Assembly: GCF_028294535.1 (NCBI RefSeq)
Contig: NZ_JAQBIE010000002.1
Location: 186,001 to 250,000 of the forward strand
DNA length: 64,000 nucleotides
Direction: 5' to 3'
Source of the DNA: Paracoccus onchidii
Lineage (GTDB): Bacteria; Pseudomonadota; Alphaproteobacteria; Rhodobacterales; Rhodobacteraceae
Shown here: piece by piece, positions 25,840 to 33,980 of the stretch
Position numbering within the stretch: the stretch's first letter is position 1
Layout: each line of letters starts with the position of its first letter
Made by a program: the position numbers and the translations under genes
Notes under the pieces: model-generated
Told to the model about the DNA's origin: nothing
Seen by the model: only the letters and a program-made list of their open reading frames with translations
Database searches by the model: none

Positions 25840-26396
25840 CCTCTGTTGCGGTGCTTCTGGCGGCGGGCAAGTCCAGCCGCTTTGGCCGCACTGATAAACT
25901 GCGGGCTGAAATTTCGGGAACCGCGATCCTGACCCATAGCGCGAACAATCTGGCGAAATGCGGGGCTGATGCCTTGATTGCGGTCATCTCGGACCCGGCG
26001 CTTGCCCCGTTGCTGCCTGCCGGTTTTCAGATCGTGACAAGCCACGGCCAGCAATCGGACAGCTTGCGCGCCGGCATTGCCGCGGCCCGCGATCTGGGTG
26101 CGACCAGATGCCTGATTGCGCTTGCCGATATGCCATTCGTCACCGCCGAACTTTTGAAGCGCGTTCTGGCGGCGGCCAACCCCGAAGCCCCCAGCGCGGC
26201 CAGTGTTGACAAGGGGCCGATGCCACCGGCTTGCTTTACCTCGGCGCATTTTGATGCGCTGGGTCAGATCAGCGGGGATCGTGGTGCACGTCAATTATTG
26301 TTATCGGCGCCGCGATGCAGTCTTGTACCAGCCTCTGCCGAATGCTTGCGCGACATTGACACGGTGGCGGACCTGATCGCCTGCCGCGCACCCTAG
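25836..26396 (+). CDS. MocA-like molybdenum cofactor cytidylyltransferase
   Basis: A 186-residue nucleotidyltransferase of the MobA/MocA group. The nucleotide-binding loop is LLAAGKSSRFGRTDKL (residues 7-22), with LADMPFVT as the metal-binding segment and a GDRGARQLL motif near the C-terminus. It would convert molybdopterin to the dinucleotide form needed by hydroxylases of this type. It is the last gene of the four-gene molybdenum operon, coupled to XdhC by ATGA. Guanylyl transfer (MobA) is less likely given the hydroxylase context. Confidence 0.85.
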   Translation: MTSVAVLLAAGKSSRFGRTDKLRAEISGTAILTHSANNLAKCGADALIAVISDPALAPLLPAGFQIVTSHGQQSDSLRAGIAAARDLGATRCLIALADMPFVTAELLKRVLAAANPEAPSAASVDKGPMPPACFTSAHFDALGQISGDRGARQLLLSAPRCSLVPASAECLRDIDTVADLIACRAP

Positions 26397-26403
26397 GCGC
26401 CTA

Positions 26404-27351
26404 TCACCCCTGCGGCGTCATTGCCTTGCGTTGGCGATTGCGTTCGAGCCCGAGACGGCGTTCGCGAAGAATGATCAGAATGCCGGCAAGGATGACGATC
26501 CCCGCACCGGTCAGGACAACCGCCGTCGGTGCCTCGCCGAAGACATACCAACCGATCGCGATCGCAAGGATCATCGACACATAGTCGAACGGGGCAATCA
26601 GCGACGCATCCGCATAGCGATAGGCCGAGGTCAGCAAAATTTGCCCGACACCGCCCAGAAGCCCCATGGTGACAAGCAGGGCAAAGGTCTTTGGCGTCGG
26701 GACTGCCCATCCGAAGGGCAAGGTCATCAATCCCAGAACGGACGAGGTTACCGAAAACCAGAAAACGATCGCCGAGGTCCGTTCTTCCACGACCAGCTTG
26801 CGAATGAAGATCTGGGCCAGAGCGGCGCATGACGCCCCGCCCAACGCCACCACGGCCCCAAGCGTGCGCAACAGATCGTCACCCGTCCCCTCACCCGCCA
26901 GCAACTGGGGTGACAACACGATCAGCACACCCACAAGCCCCATGGCGACCATGCCAAGGCGGAATATCCGTACATTTTCCCCCAGGAACATAGCCGCGAA
27001 GATCACCACCAACAGTGGTGCCGCATAACCGATCGCCGTGGCCTCGGGAAATGGCAAGAGCGCGAGTGCCCAGAAATTCAACGCCATGGCGGCCGTGCCG
27101 ACGATCCCACGATAGAAATGTCCCATTGGACGGAACGTGCGCAGGCCAACGCGCATCTCGCCCCGCATCACAAGCCACAGCAAAATGACCGGCAACGCAA
27201 AGAAAGAGCGGAAAAAGACTTGTTGGCCGGGGGGAATTCCCAATCCGCCATCCGACGTTGTTTTCACCAGTGCCGCCATCACGGTGAACACCGTGACGCT
27301 GCTGCATTTCAACAGGATACCGCGAATCGGTCTTTGGGGCTGTGTCTCCAT
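26404..27351 (-). CDS. DMT-family (EamA/RhaT) membrane transporter
   Basis: A 315-residue integral membrane protein with about ten hydrophobic helices in two repeated EamA halves. Examples are FTVMAALVKTT and LVVIFAAMFLGENV in the first half and FDYVSMILAIAIGWYVFGEAPT in the second. This family exports metabolites or amino acids and sometimes imports sugars. It is a single gene converging on the MocA-like gene and divergent from the following outer membrane protein. Substrate unknown. Confidence 0.87.
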   Translation of the reverse strand: METQPQRPIRGILLKCSSVTVFTVMAALVKTTSDGGLGIPPGQQVFFRSFFALPVILLWLVMRGEMRVGLRTFRPMGHFYRGIVGTAAMALNFWALALLPFPEATAIGYAAPLLVVIFAAMFLGENVRIFRLGMVAMGLVGVLIVLSPQLLAGEGTGDDLLRTLGAVVALGGASCAALAQIFIRKLVVEERTSAIVFWFSVTSSVLGLMTLPFGWAVPTPKTFALLVTMGLLGGVGQILLTSAYRYADASLIAPFDYVSMILAIAIGWYVFGEAPTAVVLTGAGIVILAGILIILRERRLGLERNRQRKAMTPQG

Positions 27352-27383
27352 ATCCCTTCATCTCTAGCCTCGGCACCCGGCAA

Positions 27384-27403
27384 GCGCGACCTTTTTGTCG
27401 CGC
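27384..27403. other. Small GC-rich hairpin in the intergenic region
   Basis: GCGCGAC and GTCGCGC form a perfect seven-base stem around CTTTTT. It lies in the 195-base gap between the divergent transporter and barrel genes, within the likely 5' leader of the transporter. Function unclear; the rest of the gap shows no recognisable motif. Confidence 0.35.
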
Positions 27404-27546
27404 CCTGCCTGCCAAACTGGTCAGCGCGCTGGCGATGGTTGGAATTTTCTGGATTCCGGCACGGCCCACCTCTTAGGACTTTGCGCAGGCCATATTGCCC
27501 GGACATGCCGGGAGGTCAGGTTTTCAGCCACTGCACGGGATAGGCC

Positions 27547-28563
27547 ATGGGCATGTCAGTATCATTCATCAGCGTGCCACGCGCATCGCGCATTCGCGAA
27601 TATGCGCGTGCATCGCTGGTCGGCACGGGCATGATCATCATCACCGCGCTTGCGCCCCCCCGCGCACATGCTCTCGAAATCGGCAATGAACTCAGCTTTT
27701 CGGTCGAACGGCAGGCCAAGGGGGTGTTGTCGATGATGGGCATTTCCGCCATCCCGGATTCCACCTCCAGCAGCCTTCAGCTGCGCGGAAATATCGCGCG
27801 CGGCTCTCGGGCCGAGTTCGGCTCGTCTCAGCTTAGCGGCGGATTCACATTCAGTGATGATTTCCCGCTCTATCTGGAAGGATCAATCGGCTATAACCGA
27901 TATAATCCCGACCTGCTGCTGACAGAGGAAGGAGAATCCGCGCGGTTGCGACCGAAATGGACCGGCATCGCGGCGACAGGCGGCATCGGCTGGGATTTCA
28001 AACTGACCGAGACCCTGAAGATCCGCCCTATCCTGAACCTGACCTATGGCAAGGTCATCACCGATACGCAGGTCGTGGCGCAATTTATCGCCAACCATAT
28101 CGGCAATGAAGATGCGCGGTATCTGCGTGAAGGAGGGCTGACAGTCGGCGGCTATGGCGGGTCGCTGGCGCTGGTCTATAACCAGCAATGGAAAAATGGT
28201 GCCGAGGCCGACGCGGTGCTGCGCTATACCGATATCCACCTGAAACCCATCGGCGGCGACAAGGATGTCATTGCATCGGCCGATGCACGTTCGCTGGCGC
28301 TGTGGTCGCGCTGGCGACAGCCCAACTCGTTGCGGGCCTTCGACAATCCGATGCGCACGGTCTATGAATTTTCGGCCTCGTGGCTGGCGGGCGATCAGGG
28401 CGAAATCCTGCATACCGACTGGCTGGCGCAGATCGGCGTCGGACTTGAGGTCAACACCACCAAGACCAAGCTTCCCTGGATCACCGAGGGGCGCGTTGTG
28501 CTGCGCTACACGATGGGTGAAAATCTGAACGGCTACGGGATCGGGTTGGCGGTCAGCTTCTGA
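27547..28563 (+). CDS. Predicted outer-membrane beta-barrel protein (autotransporter-barrel-like)
   Basis: A 338-residue protein with an N-terminal signal sequence (arginine-rich n-region, GTGMIIITALAPPRAHA core, cleavage near residue 42). The body alternates polar and hydrophobic residues as amphipathic strands (for example LYLEGSIGYNRYNPD and GGIGWDFKLTETLKIRP). The final residue is phenylalanine (IGLAVSF), the usual C-terminal signature for BAM-dependent insertion. There is no passenger domain, so it resembles solitary autotransporter-type barrels. I do not recognise a named family with certainty. It precedes the secreted phytase-like gene by 108 bases, separated by a weak hairpin. Confidence 0.65.
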   Translation: MGMSVSFISVPRASRIREYARASLVGTGMIIITALAPPRAHALEIGNELSFSVERQAKGVLSMMGISAIPDSTSSSLQLRGNIARGSRAEFGSSQLSGGFTFSDDFPLYLEGSIGYNRYNPDLLLTEEGESARLRPKWTGIAATGGIGWDFKLTETLKIRPILNLTYGKVITDTQVVAQFIANHIGNEDARYLREGGLTVGGYGGSLALVYNQQWKNGAEADAVLRYTDIHLKPIGGDKDVIASADARSLALWSRWRQPNSLRAFDNPMRTVYEFSASWLAGDQGEILHTDWLAQIGVGLEVNTTKTKLPWITEGRVVLRYTMGENLNGYGIGLAVSF

Positions 28564-28576
28564 CGGGTTGCCGGCA

Positions 28577-28611
28577 GGTTGCGCTGGCCGACACTAAATG
28601 TTCGCGCAACC
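28577..28611 (+). terminator. Possible weak terminator after the barrel gene
   Basis: GGTTGCGC and GCGCAACC form an eight-base stem with a 19-base loop, starting 14 bases after the stop codon. No T-run follows, so termination would be inefficient or Rho-assisted. Confidence 0.35.
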
Positions 28612-28671
28612 GTCATATCGGTGACACAAGCGCACGCCATGCCCCCTTGAATCCAACATCAAGGGCAATCC

Positions 28672-30837
28672 ATGTCGGTCAAACTTTTTTCAGCAGTCTC
28701 GGTCCTGGCCCTGCTGGCCACGCCATCCTTCGCCAACAGCTTCAACCGCATCGCGACATTTCCCGTGCTTGCCAATATGGGCGCGGATGAAGACCGCAGC
28801 CGCGAAACATCGGCCGAGATCATCTCGGTCTCGGATGATGGCAACACGCTGATCTATACCGACAGTCCGCTTGGCGGGGTCGGGCTGATCGACATCACCG
28901 ATGCCGAAAACCCCAAGCCCTTGGGCCATATCGCGCTGCAGGGCGAACCCACCACGGCCTATATCATCGGCGACAAGGCGATTGTCGGCGTCAACACCTC
29001 TGACAGCTATACGGCCCCTGCCGGACGGATCGCGGTGATCGATCTCGCATCTGCAACCGAGATCGGTTCCTGCGATCTGGGCGGGCAGCCGGATTCCGTG
29101 GCTGTCGCGCCCAATGGCAGCTTTATCGCCGTCGCCATCGAGAACGAGCGTGACGAGGATCTGGGTGATGGCGGCCTGCCCCAGATGCCTGCGGGTTTCG
29201 TGGTCAAGATGCCCGTCTCGGCTGAAGGTGTCGCCTGTGACGCGCTGCAAAAGATCGACCTGACGGGCCTGGCCGAGATCGGCGGCCAAGATCCCGAACC
29301 CGAATTCGTCGATATCAACGAGGCCGGCGAGATCGTCGTGACGCTGCAGGAAAACAACCATATCGTGGTGATCGGCCCAGACGGCGCAGTCACAAGCCAT
29401 TTCTCAGCGGGCAAGGTCGCGCTGGACGGGATTGACACGCGCAGCGATGGGCGGTTGCGCTTTGATGAATCCCCTGCCCCCATGCTGCGCGAACCCGATG
29501 GGGTGCGCTGGATCGACAACGATCATTTCGCGACGGCCAATGAAGGTGACTGGAATGGCGGTAGCCGCGGCTTCACCATCTTCAACAAGGATGGCACCGT
29601 GGTCTATGATTCCGGCAATACGCTTGAACATGCGATCATCCAGATCGGGCACTATCCCGAAAAACGTTCGAAGTCCAAAGGCGTCGAGGTCGAGAATATC
29701 GAATTCGCCCGCTTCGGAGAGACCCCCTATCTTTTCGTGGTGTCGGAACGTGCCTCGGTCGTCGGTGTCTATGACCTGACCGATCCGACCGCACCCGAAC
29801 TGGTGCAACTGCTGCCCTCTGGCATCAGCCCCGAAGGCGCGGTCGCGATCCCCTCGCGCAATCTTCTGGCCACCGCCAACGAGGCCGATCTGGGCGAGGA
29901 TGGTGCCGCACGCGCCCATGTCATGCTTTACAGCTTGCAGGAATCCGAACCGGTTTACCCGATGCTGACATCCAAGGGCGCTGACAGCCTGATCGGGTGG
30001 GGTGCGCTGGGGGCGCTGACAGCAGTGGGCGATCAGCCGGGACAGCTGGTTGCGGCCTCGGACAGCGTCTATTCGATGATGCCCTCGCTCTATCATATCG
30101 ATGCAAGCCAGACCCCGGCCCGGATCACGGCCCAGACCGTCATCACACGCGGCGGCGAAGCGGCGCAGAAGCTGGATATCGAAGGCGTGACCAGTGACAA
30201 TGAGGGCGGTTTCTGGCTGGCCATCGAAGGCAATGCGGCAAAGCTGGTGCCCCATGCCATCGTCCATGTCGATGCGCAGGGCGAGATCACCCGTGAAATC
30301 GCCTTGCCTGACGAAGTGCTGGCCCATCAGCGCCGCTTTGGGGCCGAGGGCATCGCATTGGTCGGACAGACGCTTTGGATCGCGATGCAGCGTGAATGGG
30401 GCGACGATCCTGAAGGTCAGGTCAAGCTGCTGGCCTATGATCTTGAAAACGAAAGTTGGGGCGGCCTGCGCTATCCGCTCGAAGAAAAGGGCGTGGGCTG
30501 GGTCGGTCTGTCTGAAATCGCCGTGAAAGGCGACCATGCCTATGTGATCGAGCGCGACAACCAGATCGGCAAGGCCGCTGCGCTGAAAAAGATCTTTCGG
30601 GTCGCCTTGTCCGACATGCAGCCGGCGGCGCTGGACGGCGATCTGCCCGTCGTTGCCAAGGCCGAGGTCCGCGACCTGCTGCCGGAACTGACATCGCTGA
30701 CCAATGGCTATGCCGTCGACAAGGTCGAGGGGCTGGCATTCGATGCGGCGGGCGATGCCTGGGTCGTGACCGACAATGACGGCGTTGATGACAGCTCGGG
30801 CGAGACATTGTTCTGGAACCTCGGTCAGATCGACTGA
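28672..30837 (+). CDS. Secreted esterase-like/phytase-fold beta-propeller protein
   Basis: A 721-residue exported protein. A Sec signal (VKLFSAVSVLALLATPSFA) is cleaved near residue 21. The first part carries repeated beta-propeller-like blades (IYTDSPLGGVGLIDITD, VGVYDLTDPTAPELVQ). The C-terminal part contains EGVTSDNEGGFWLAIEG and DKVEGLAFDAAGDAWVVTDNDG, typical of the family annotated as esterase-like activity of phytase. Acidic, glycine-rich loops suggest calcium binding. AAGGG precedes the ATG. It ends at a shared terminator facing the TonB receptor gene. Phosphate or ester hydrolysis is plausible but unproven. Confidence 0.78.
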   Translation: MSVKLFSAVSVLALLATPSFANSFNRIATFPVLANMGADEDRSRETSAEIISVSDDGNTLIYTDSPLGGVGLIDITDAENPKPLGHIALQGEPTTAYIIGDKAIVGVNTSDSYTAPAGRIAVIDLASATEIGSCDLGGQPDSVAVAPNGSFIAVAIENERDEDLGDGGLPQMPAGFVVKMPVSAEGVACDALQKIDLTGLAEIGGQDPEPEFVDINEAGEIVVTLQENNHIVVIGPDGAVTSHFSAGKVALDGIDTRSDGRLRFDESPAPMLREPDGVRWIDNDHFATANEGDWNGGSRGFTIFNKDGTVVYDSGNTLEHAIIQIGHYPEKRSKSKGVEVENIEFARFGETPYLFVVSERASVVGVYDLTDPTAPELVQLLPSGISPEGAVAIPSRNLLATANEADLGEDGAARAHVMLYSLQESEPVYPMLTSKGADSLIGWGALGALTAVGDQPGQLVAASDSVYSMMPSLYHIDASQTPARITAQTVITRGGEAAQKLDIEGVTSDNEGGFWLAIEGNAAKLVPHAIVHVDAQGEITREIALPDEVLAHQRRFGAEGIALVGQTLWIAMQREWGDDPEGQVKLLAYDLENESWGGLRYPLEEKGVGWVGLSEIAVKGDHAYVIERDNQIGKAAALKKIFRVALSDMQPAALDGDLPVVAKAEVRDLLPELTSLTNGYAVDKVEGLAFDAAGDAWVVTDNDGVDDSSGETLFWNLGQID

Positions 30838-30860
30838 TCCCGCGCCGGTCGAAAAACAGA

Positions 30861-30888
30861 AAGGCCCGGTAGGAAACCGGGCCTTTTT
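30861..30888. terminator. Bidirectional intrinsic terminator
   Basis: A ten-base perfect stem (AAGGCCCGGT with ACCGGGCCTT) and a five-base loop are followed by a run of T on the plus strand and preceded by A-rich sequence, giving T residues on the minus strand. It lies between the convergent phytase-like and TonB receptor genes and can end both transcripts. Confidence 0.93.
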
Positions 30889-30912
30889 CGTATCTTGCGA
30901 TGATCGCAGGGA

Positions 30913-32913
30913 TCAGAAGTCGACAGTCAGACCCAGCGTCGCGGTGCGACCCGGCGCATAGAGCGGATAGACATCGCGCGGGCTGTATTGAACATAGCTG
31001 CTGCGCTCGTAATAGGTTTCGTCAAGCAGGTTATCCACGGTGAAATGGACAACGACATTGTCGAAACGCTCGGGGCGCCATTCGGCATAGGCGTTCAGCA
31101 CCGTGTAGGACGAATGATCCTCGAACCCGGCCTCGGTCAGGTAATCGCCGTCCAGCGTGCCCGCCCATTCCAGCGTGCCGCCGACCGTCAGGTTATATTG
31201 CGGCAGTTCCTGATCGACATACAGCGTCGCCATGTCTCCGATCGGCATGACCGTTCCACCATTTGGCAGGACATCTTCGCCATCCTGGGTGACATCGGCC
31301 TTGGTATAGCTGGCGCCGATACGGCCCGAGCCCCAGCTATAGCTGCCCTGCAGGGTGACACCCTTGCTGCGGTATTCATCGGCGTTGGTCAGCATGCCGG
31401 CGGCCACGTCATATTCGCCCAGACCATCCAGACGGGTATCGAAGAAGGTCAGATTACCGGTCCAGTTGTCCTGAGCCGCGTTCAGGCCGACCTTGACGTT
31501 TTCGGCGGTCGCGGGTTCGAAATCGGGATCGGTGACGAACGCATCATCACGTGCATGCAGCAGCCCGTATTCGCCGACATCATAGCCCAGCCAGGTGTTG
31601 GACGCGCCCGCGAAAACCTCGAACCCAGGGGCGAATTCATAGGATGCGGTGCCGTTCACGCTGATGCCCTGATCGGTCAGGCGACGGTTGTTCCAATCGG
31701 TGAACTTGCTTTGGTCGACGCGCAGACCTGTCGACAGGTCGATCCCGTTCTCGAAGGCAAAGCGCCCCTGGATGAAGGTGCCGATCTGCTGGGTTTCCAT
31801 ATTGCGGAGGCCCGGCGCAAGATCGCCATAATTGTCGATCTGGTAATCGGTGCTGTTGAAATCCACCCCGGCCGTCACGGTGCCTGCACCCAGCGTGAAG
31901 GTGTTCTGCATCAGGCCGCCAAAGACATTGCTTTCCAGATCCATGTCGCCATTGATCGGACGGCCACTTTCGACGGTGGCATAGTTCGGACGCCAGTATT
32001 CGTCGCGGCTGACATACAGCATCGCTTCGGGGTCCCACAAATCGGTGGGGGCGACTTCGGTGTATTTCAGGCTGAACGTATTGCGCGACACTTCCAGCGG
32101 ATAGGTGTCCGTGCTGCGCCCAAGATCCATGTTCATCTTGATGACGCGGTCATCGTCATCCTTGCTGTATTCATAGGCCAGTTCGACGCGATGGCCTTCG
32201 AATTCATACCCGACCTTGGCCAGCGCCCCTTGCGTCGCCGGCGCGGTTCCCGGCAATGTGTAACCATCACCGTTCTCGTAATCATCGCCATCGGCGGTGT
32301 GGATCATCGCGAACCAGTCGAAACCTTCATAGACGCCGTATCCGGCCAGATCGGCGGAAACACCGCGCCCGTTGCTGCCATATGACAACCCGACGCGACC
32401 ACCCTGCGTGCGCCCGTCATCCAACAGGTCACGCGCGCCGACCGTTTCATAGCGAACCGCCCCGGCCGCTGCGCCGAAACCGGCATCCGCGGCGGCTGCA
32501 CCGGCTTCGACCTCGACCGATTTCAGGAATGCAGGATCAATCACGTTCGAGCCGGTATGGTGCCAGCTGGTCACACCCTGCGGCACGCCGTCAACTGTCA
32601 CGGCAAGGTTCGACTGCTCCATGCCGAAGACATGGATGCGCTTGGACGGACCGGCCCCACCCGAAACTGTGATCGCGGAATCGCGCGCGAACAGCTCGGA
32701 CACATCCGCAGGTTGCATTCGCTCGATGTCTTCCGAGGACACCACTACACCGCCGGTCGCTTCGACGTTTTCCTGTCCGTTTGCGATAAGGGTAATCGGA
32801 TCAAGTGTGATCGTCCCCGGTATCTGCGAGATCTGCAAATCTTGCGCCATCAGCGCAGTGGACATTGCCATCAGCGAAACCCCGGCCAGGGGCATCACGC
32901 GTCGAAGCGTCAT
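30913..32913 (-). CDS. TonB-dependent siderophore receptor
   Basis: A 666-residue outer-membrane receptor. A signal peptide ends near ALMA-QD. The plug domain includes VVVSSEDIERMQPADVSELF and VTVDGVPQG, and the barrel ends with the C-terminal aromatic strand RTATLGLTVDF. TonB-linked receptors import ferric siderophores. Position next to the catechol biosynthesis genes, and a shared promoter motif at 32972-32988, make the local siderophore the probable ligand. I take the ATG at 32913, with GGGTGA upstream, rather than the GTG nine bases earlier. No ABC importer for the ferric complex is in the window. Confidence 0.9.
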   Translation of the reverse strand: MTLRRVMPLAGVSLMAMSTALMAQDLQISQIPGTITLDPITLIANGQENVEATGGVVVSSEDIERMQPADVSELFARDSAITVSGGAGPSKRIHVFGMEQSNLAVTVDGVPQGVTSWHHTGSNVIDPAFLKSVEVEAGAAAADAGFGAAAGAVRYETVGARDLLDDGRTQGGRVGLSYGSNGRGVSADLAGYGVYEGFDWFAMIHTADGDDYENGDGYTLPGTAPATQGALAKVGYEFEGHRVELAYEYSKDDDDRVIKMNMDLGRSTDTYPLEVSRNTFSLKYTEVAPTDLWDPEAMLYVSRDEYWRPNYATVESGRPINGDMDLESNVFGGLMQNTFTLGAGTVTAGVDFNSTDYQIDNYGDLAPGLRNMETQQIGTFIQGRFAFENGIDLSTGLRVDQSKFTDWNNRRLTDQGISVNGTASYEFAPGFEVFAGASNTWLGYDVGEYGLLHARDDAFVTDPDFEPATAENVKVGLNAAQDNWTGNLTFFDTRLDGLGEYDVAAGMLTNADEYRSKGVTLQGSYSWGSGRIGASYTKADVTQDGEDVLPNGGTVMPIGDMATLYVDQELPQYNLTVGGTLEWAGTLDGDYLTEAGFEDHSSYTVLNAYAEWRPERFDNVVVHFTVDNLLDETYYERSSYVQYSPRDVYPLYAPGRTATLGLTVDF

Positions 32914-32971
32914 TTCGGTCACCCAATTATGAATTCCAGTATCCGCCCCCTAGGAGCATAAACGCTGGAAT

Positions 32972-32988
32972 CCAAGTATTTTACTTGG
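32972..32988. promoter_or_regulatory. 17-bp dyad upstream of the receptor gene, candidate iron-regulator site
   Basis: CCAAGTA-TTT-TACTTGG is a perfect inverted repeat centred about 67 bases before the receptor start codon. Related sequences occur in the two other promoter regions of the siderophore locus (33768-33784 and 38539-38555). Iron control is inferred from the gene set. Confidence 0.65.
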
Positions 32989-33038
32989 GAATAAACTCCG
33001 TATGAAATCTCTGTTGCATATATATCGCAGTATTTCTG

Positions 33039-33707
33039 TCAGGTTTCGATGGCCAGGCTGGTCGCCCCGGTTTCATTGATGTGCCACCAAAGAAAAAAGC
33101 TGCCTCTGGGGCCAAGCAACTGCAAGTAATCGGGGGTGAAGGCGCGCAGCGAATAGCGGTCCATTGTTTGGCCGTGCTGCATGTTCATCGGCATAGCCTT
33201 GTAAGCAGCTTCCTTGGCACAAAACAGGATTGTCAGAAATTTTTCTCTTGAAATACAATCTGGTCTAAAGCCGTCATCACCCGGCGCCTGTATGATTGGC
33301 GCAAGCAGCGTGGCCTCGTCGTTATCGAAGACGCATTGCCTGTCCACGCCAATCCGCCGAAACCTGGTCGAGACGGCGGCGACCGCCCCTAACCGATCAT
33401 GGCTAATCGACCCTGCAACCCCGGCAGGCCAATGGATGGGAAGCTTCGTTGCGTTTGTGTCGGCCGATCTTCCAATCTGTTCCAGCGCGCGCATCGCGCA
33501 TAACCTGCCCGACATCCAATCGCGCCGGCGTCGGAAACCCGCCCGGCTCAGTTGCGACGGCACGCATATCCTGCGCACCGGCTGAATCGTTTCTGATACC
33601 AGAAAGCTGTCCTGGGCCACGTCCCTCAGCTGCGCATAATCCAATTCCGCCCAGACAATGCCGGCAATTGCGAACGGTATCCGGGTGTTGATCTTTACGG
33701 CACGCAT
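33039..33707 (-). CDS. 4'-phosphopantetheinyl transferase, EntD type
   Basis: A 222-residue Sfp/EntD-family enzyme that would load phosphopantetheine onto the aryl carrier protein. The N-terminal region has the EntD-like FRRRRDWMSGRLCAMRAL. The C-terminal motif FCAKEAAYKA is intact. The other metal-binding motif, normally G-[IV]-D-x-E, reads GVDRQ, so the expected glutamate is glutamine (confirmed by codon CAA). It may still work using other ligands, as some family members do, but this is unusual. The gene runs leftward toward the receptor and is divergent from the isochorismate synthase operon. Confidence 0.85.
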   Translation of the reverse strand: MRAVKINTRIPFAIAGIVWAELDYAQLRDVAQDSFLVSETIQPVRRICVPSQLSRAGFRRRRDWMSGRLCAMRALEQIGRSADTNATKLPIHWPAGVAGSISHDRLGAVAAVSTRFRRIGVDRQCVFDNDEATLLAPIIQAPGDDGFRPDCISREKFLTILFCAKEAAYKAMPMNMQHGQTMDRYSLRAFTPDYLQLLGPRGSFFLWWHINETGATSLAIET

Positions 33708-33767
33708 CGGCCTGACCTGTTGGTGGAATCATGATGACGGCGAAGTTCCGCGCCCCACCCTATATAT

Positions 33768-33784
33768 CCGAGTTTTTTAGTTGA
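33768..33784. promoter_or_regulatory. Copy of the siderophore-locus 17-bp motif
   Basis: CCGAGTTTTTTAGTTGA matches the receptor-promoter dyad at 13 of 17 positions. It sits in the 273-base divergent region, 61 bases before the transferase start and 197 bases before the isochorismate synthase start. A short extra inverted repeat (ATCTG, six bases, CAGAT) follows at 33789-33804. The rest of the gap shows nothing I can name. Confidence 0.55.
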
Positions 33785-33980
33785 CTATATCTGAGGTTGC
33801 AGATTATTCCCGCCAGAAGTTGCGGTTCCCTCCGTGGCGCGGGTTGCACAGCGCGTCGAAAGACCCTTTGCAGCCCGCTCTCTGATCACGCTGTGCATGT
33901 CGCACAGCCATTGGACAGCCAGCCTCGGCCAGCAAGTCCGGCGTTTATAAATGTCGAATGACAGGCTGAAGGGCTTATCC

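Noticed and set aside
29404-30537. 377-codon minus-strand open frame
   Set aside because: Antisense to the secreted phytase-like gene and lacking a ribosome site or family motif.
30988-32385. 465-codon plus-strand open frame
   Set aside because: It lies wholly antisense to the TonB receptor gene, which has signal peptide, plug and barrel features. The antisense product has no recognisable domain.
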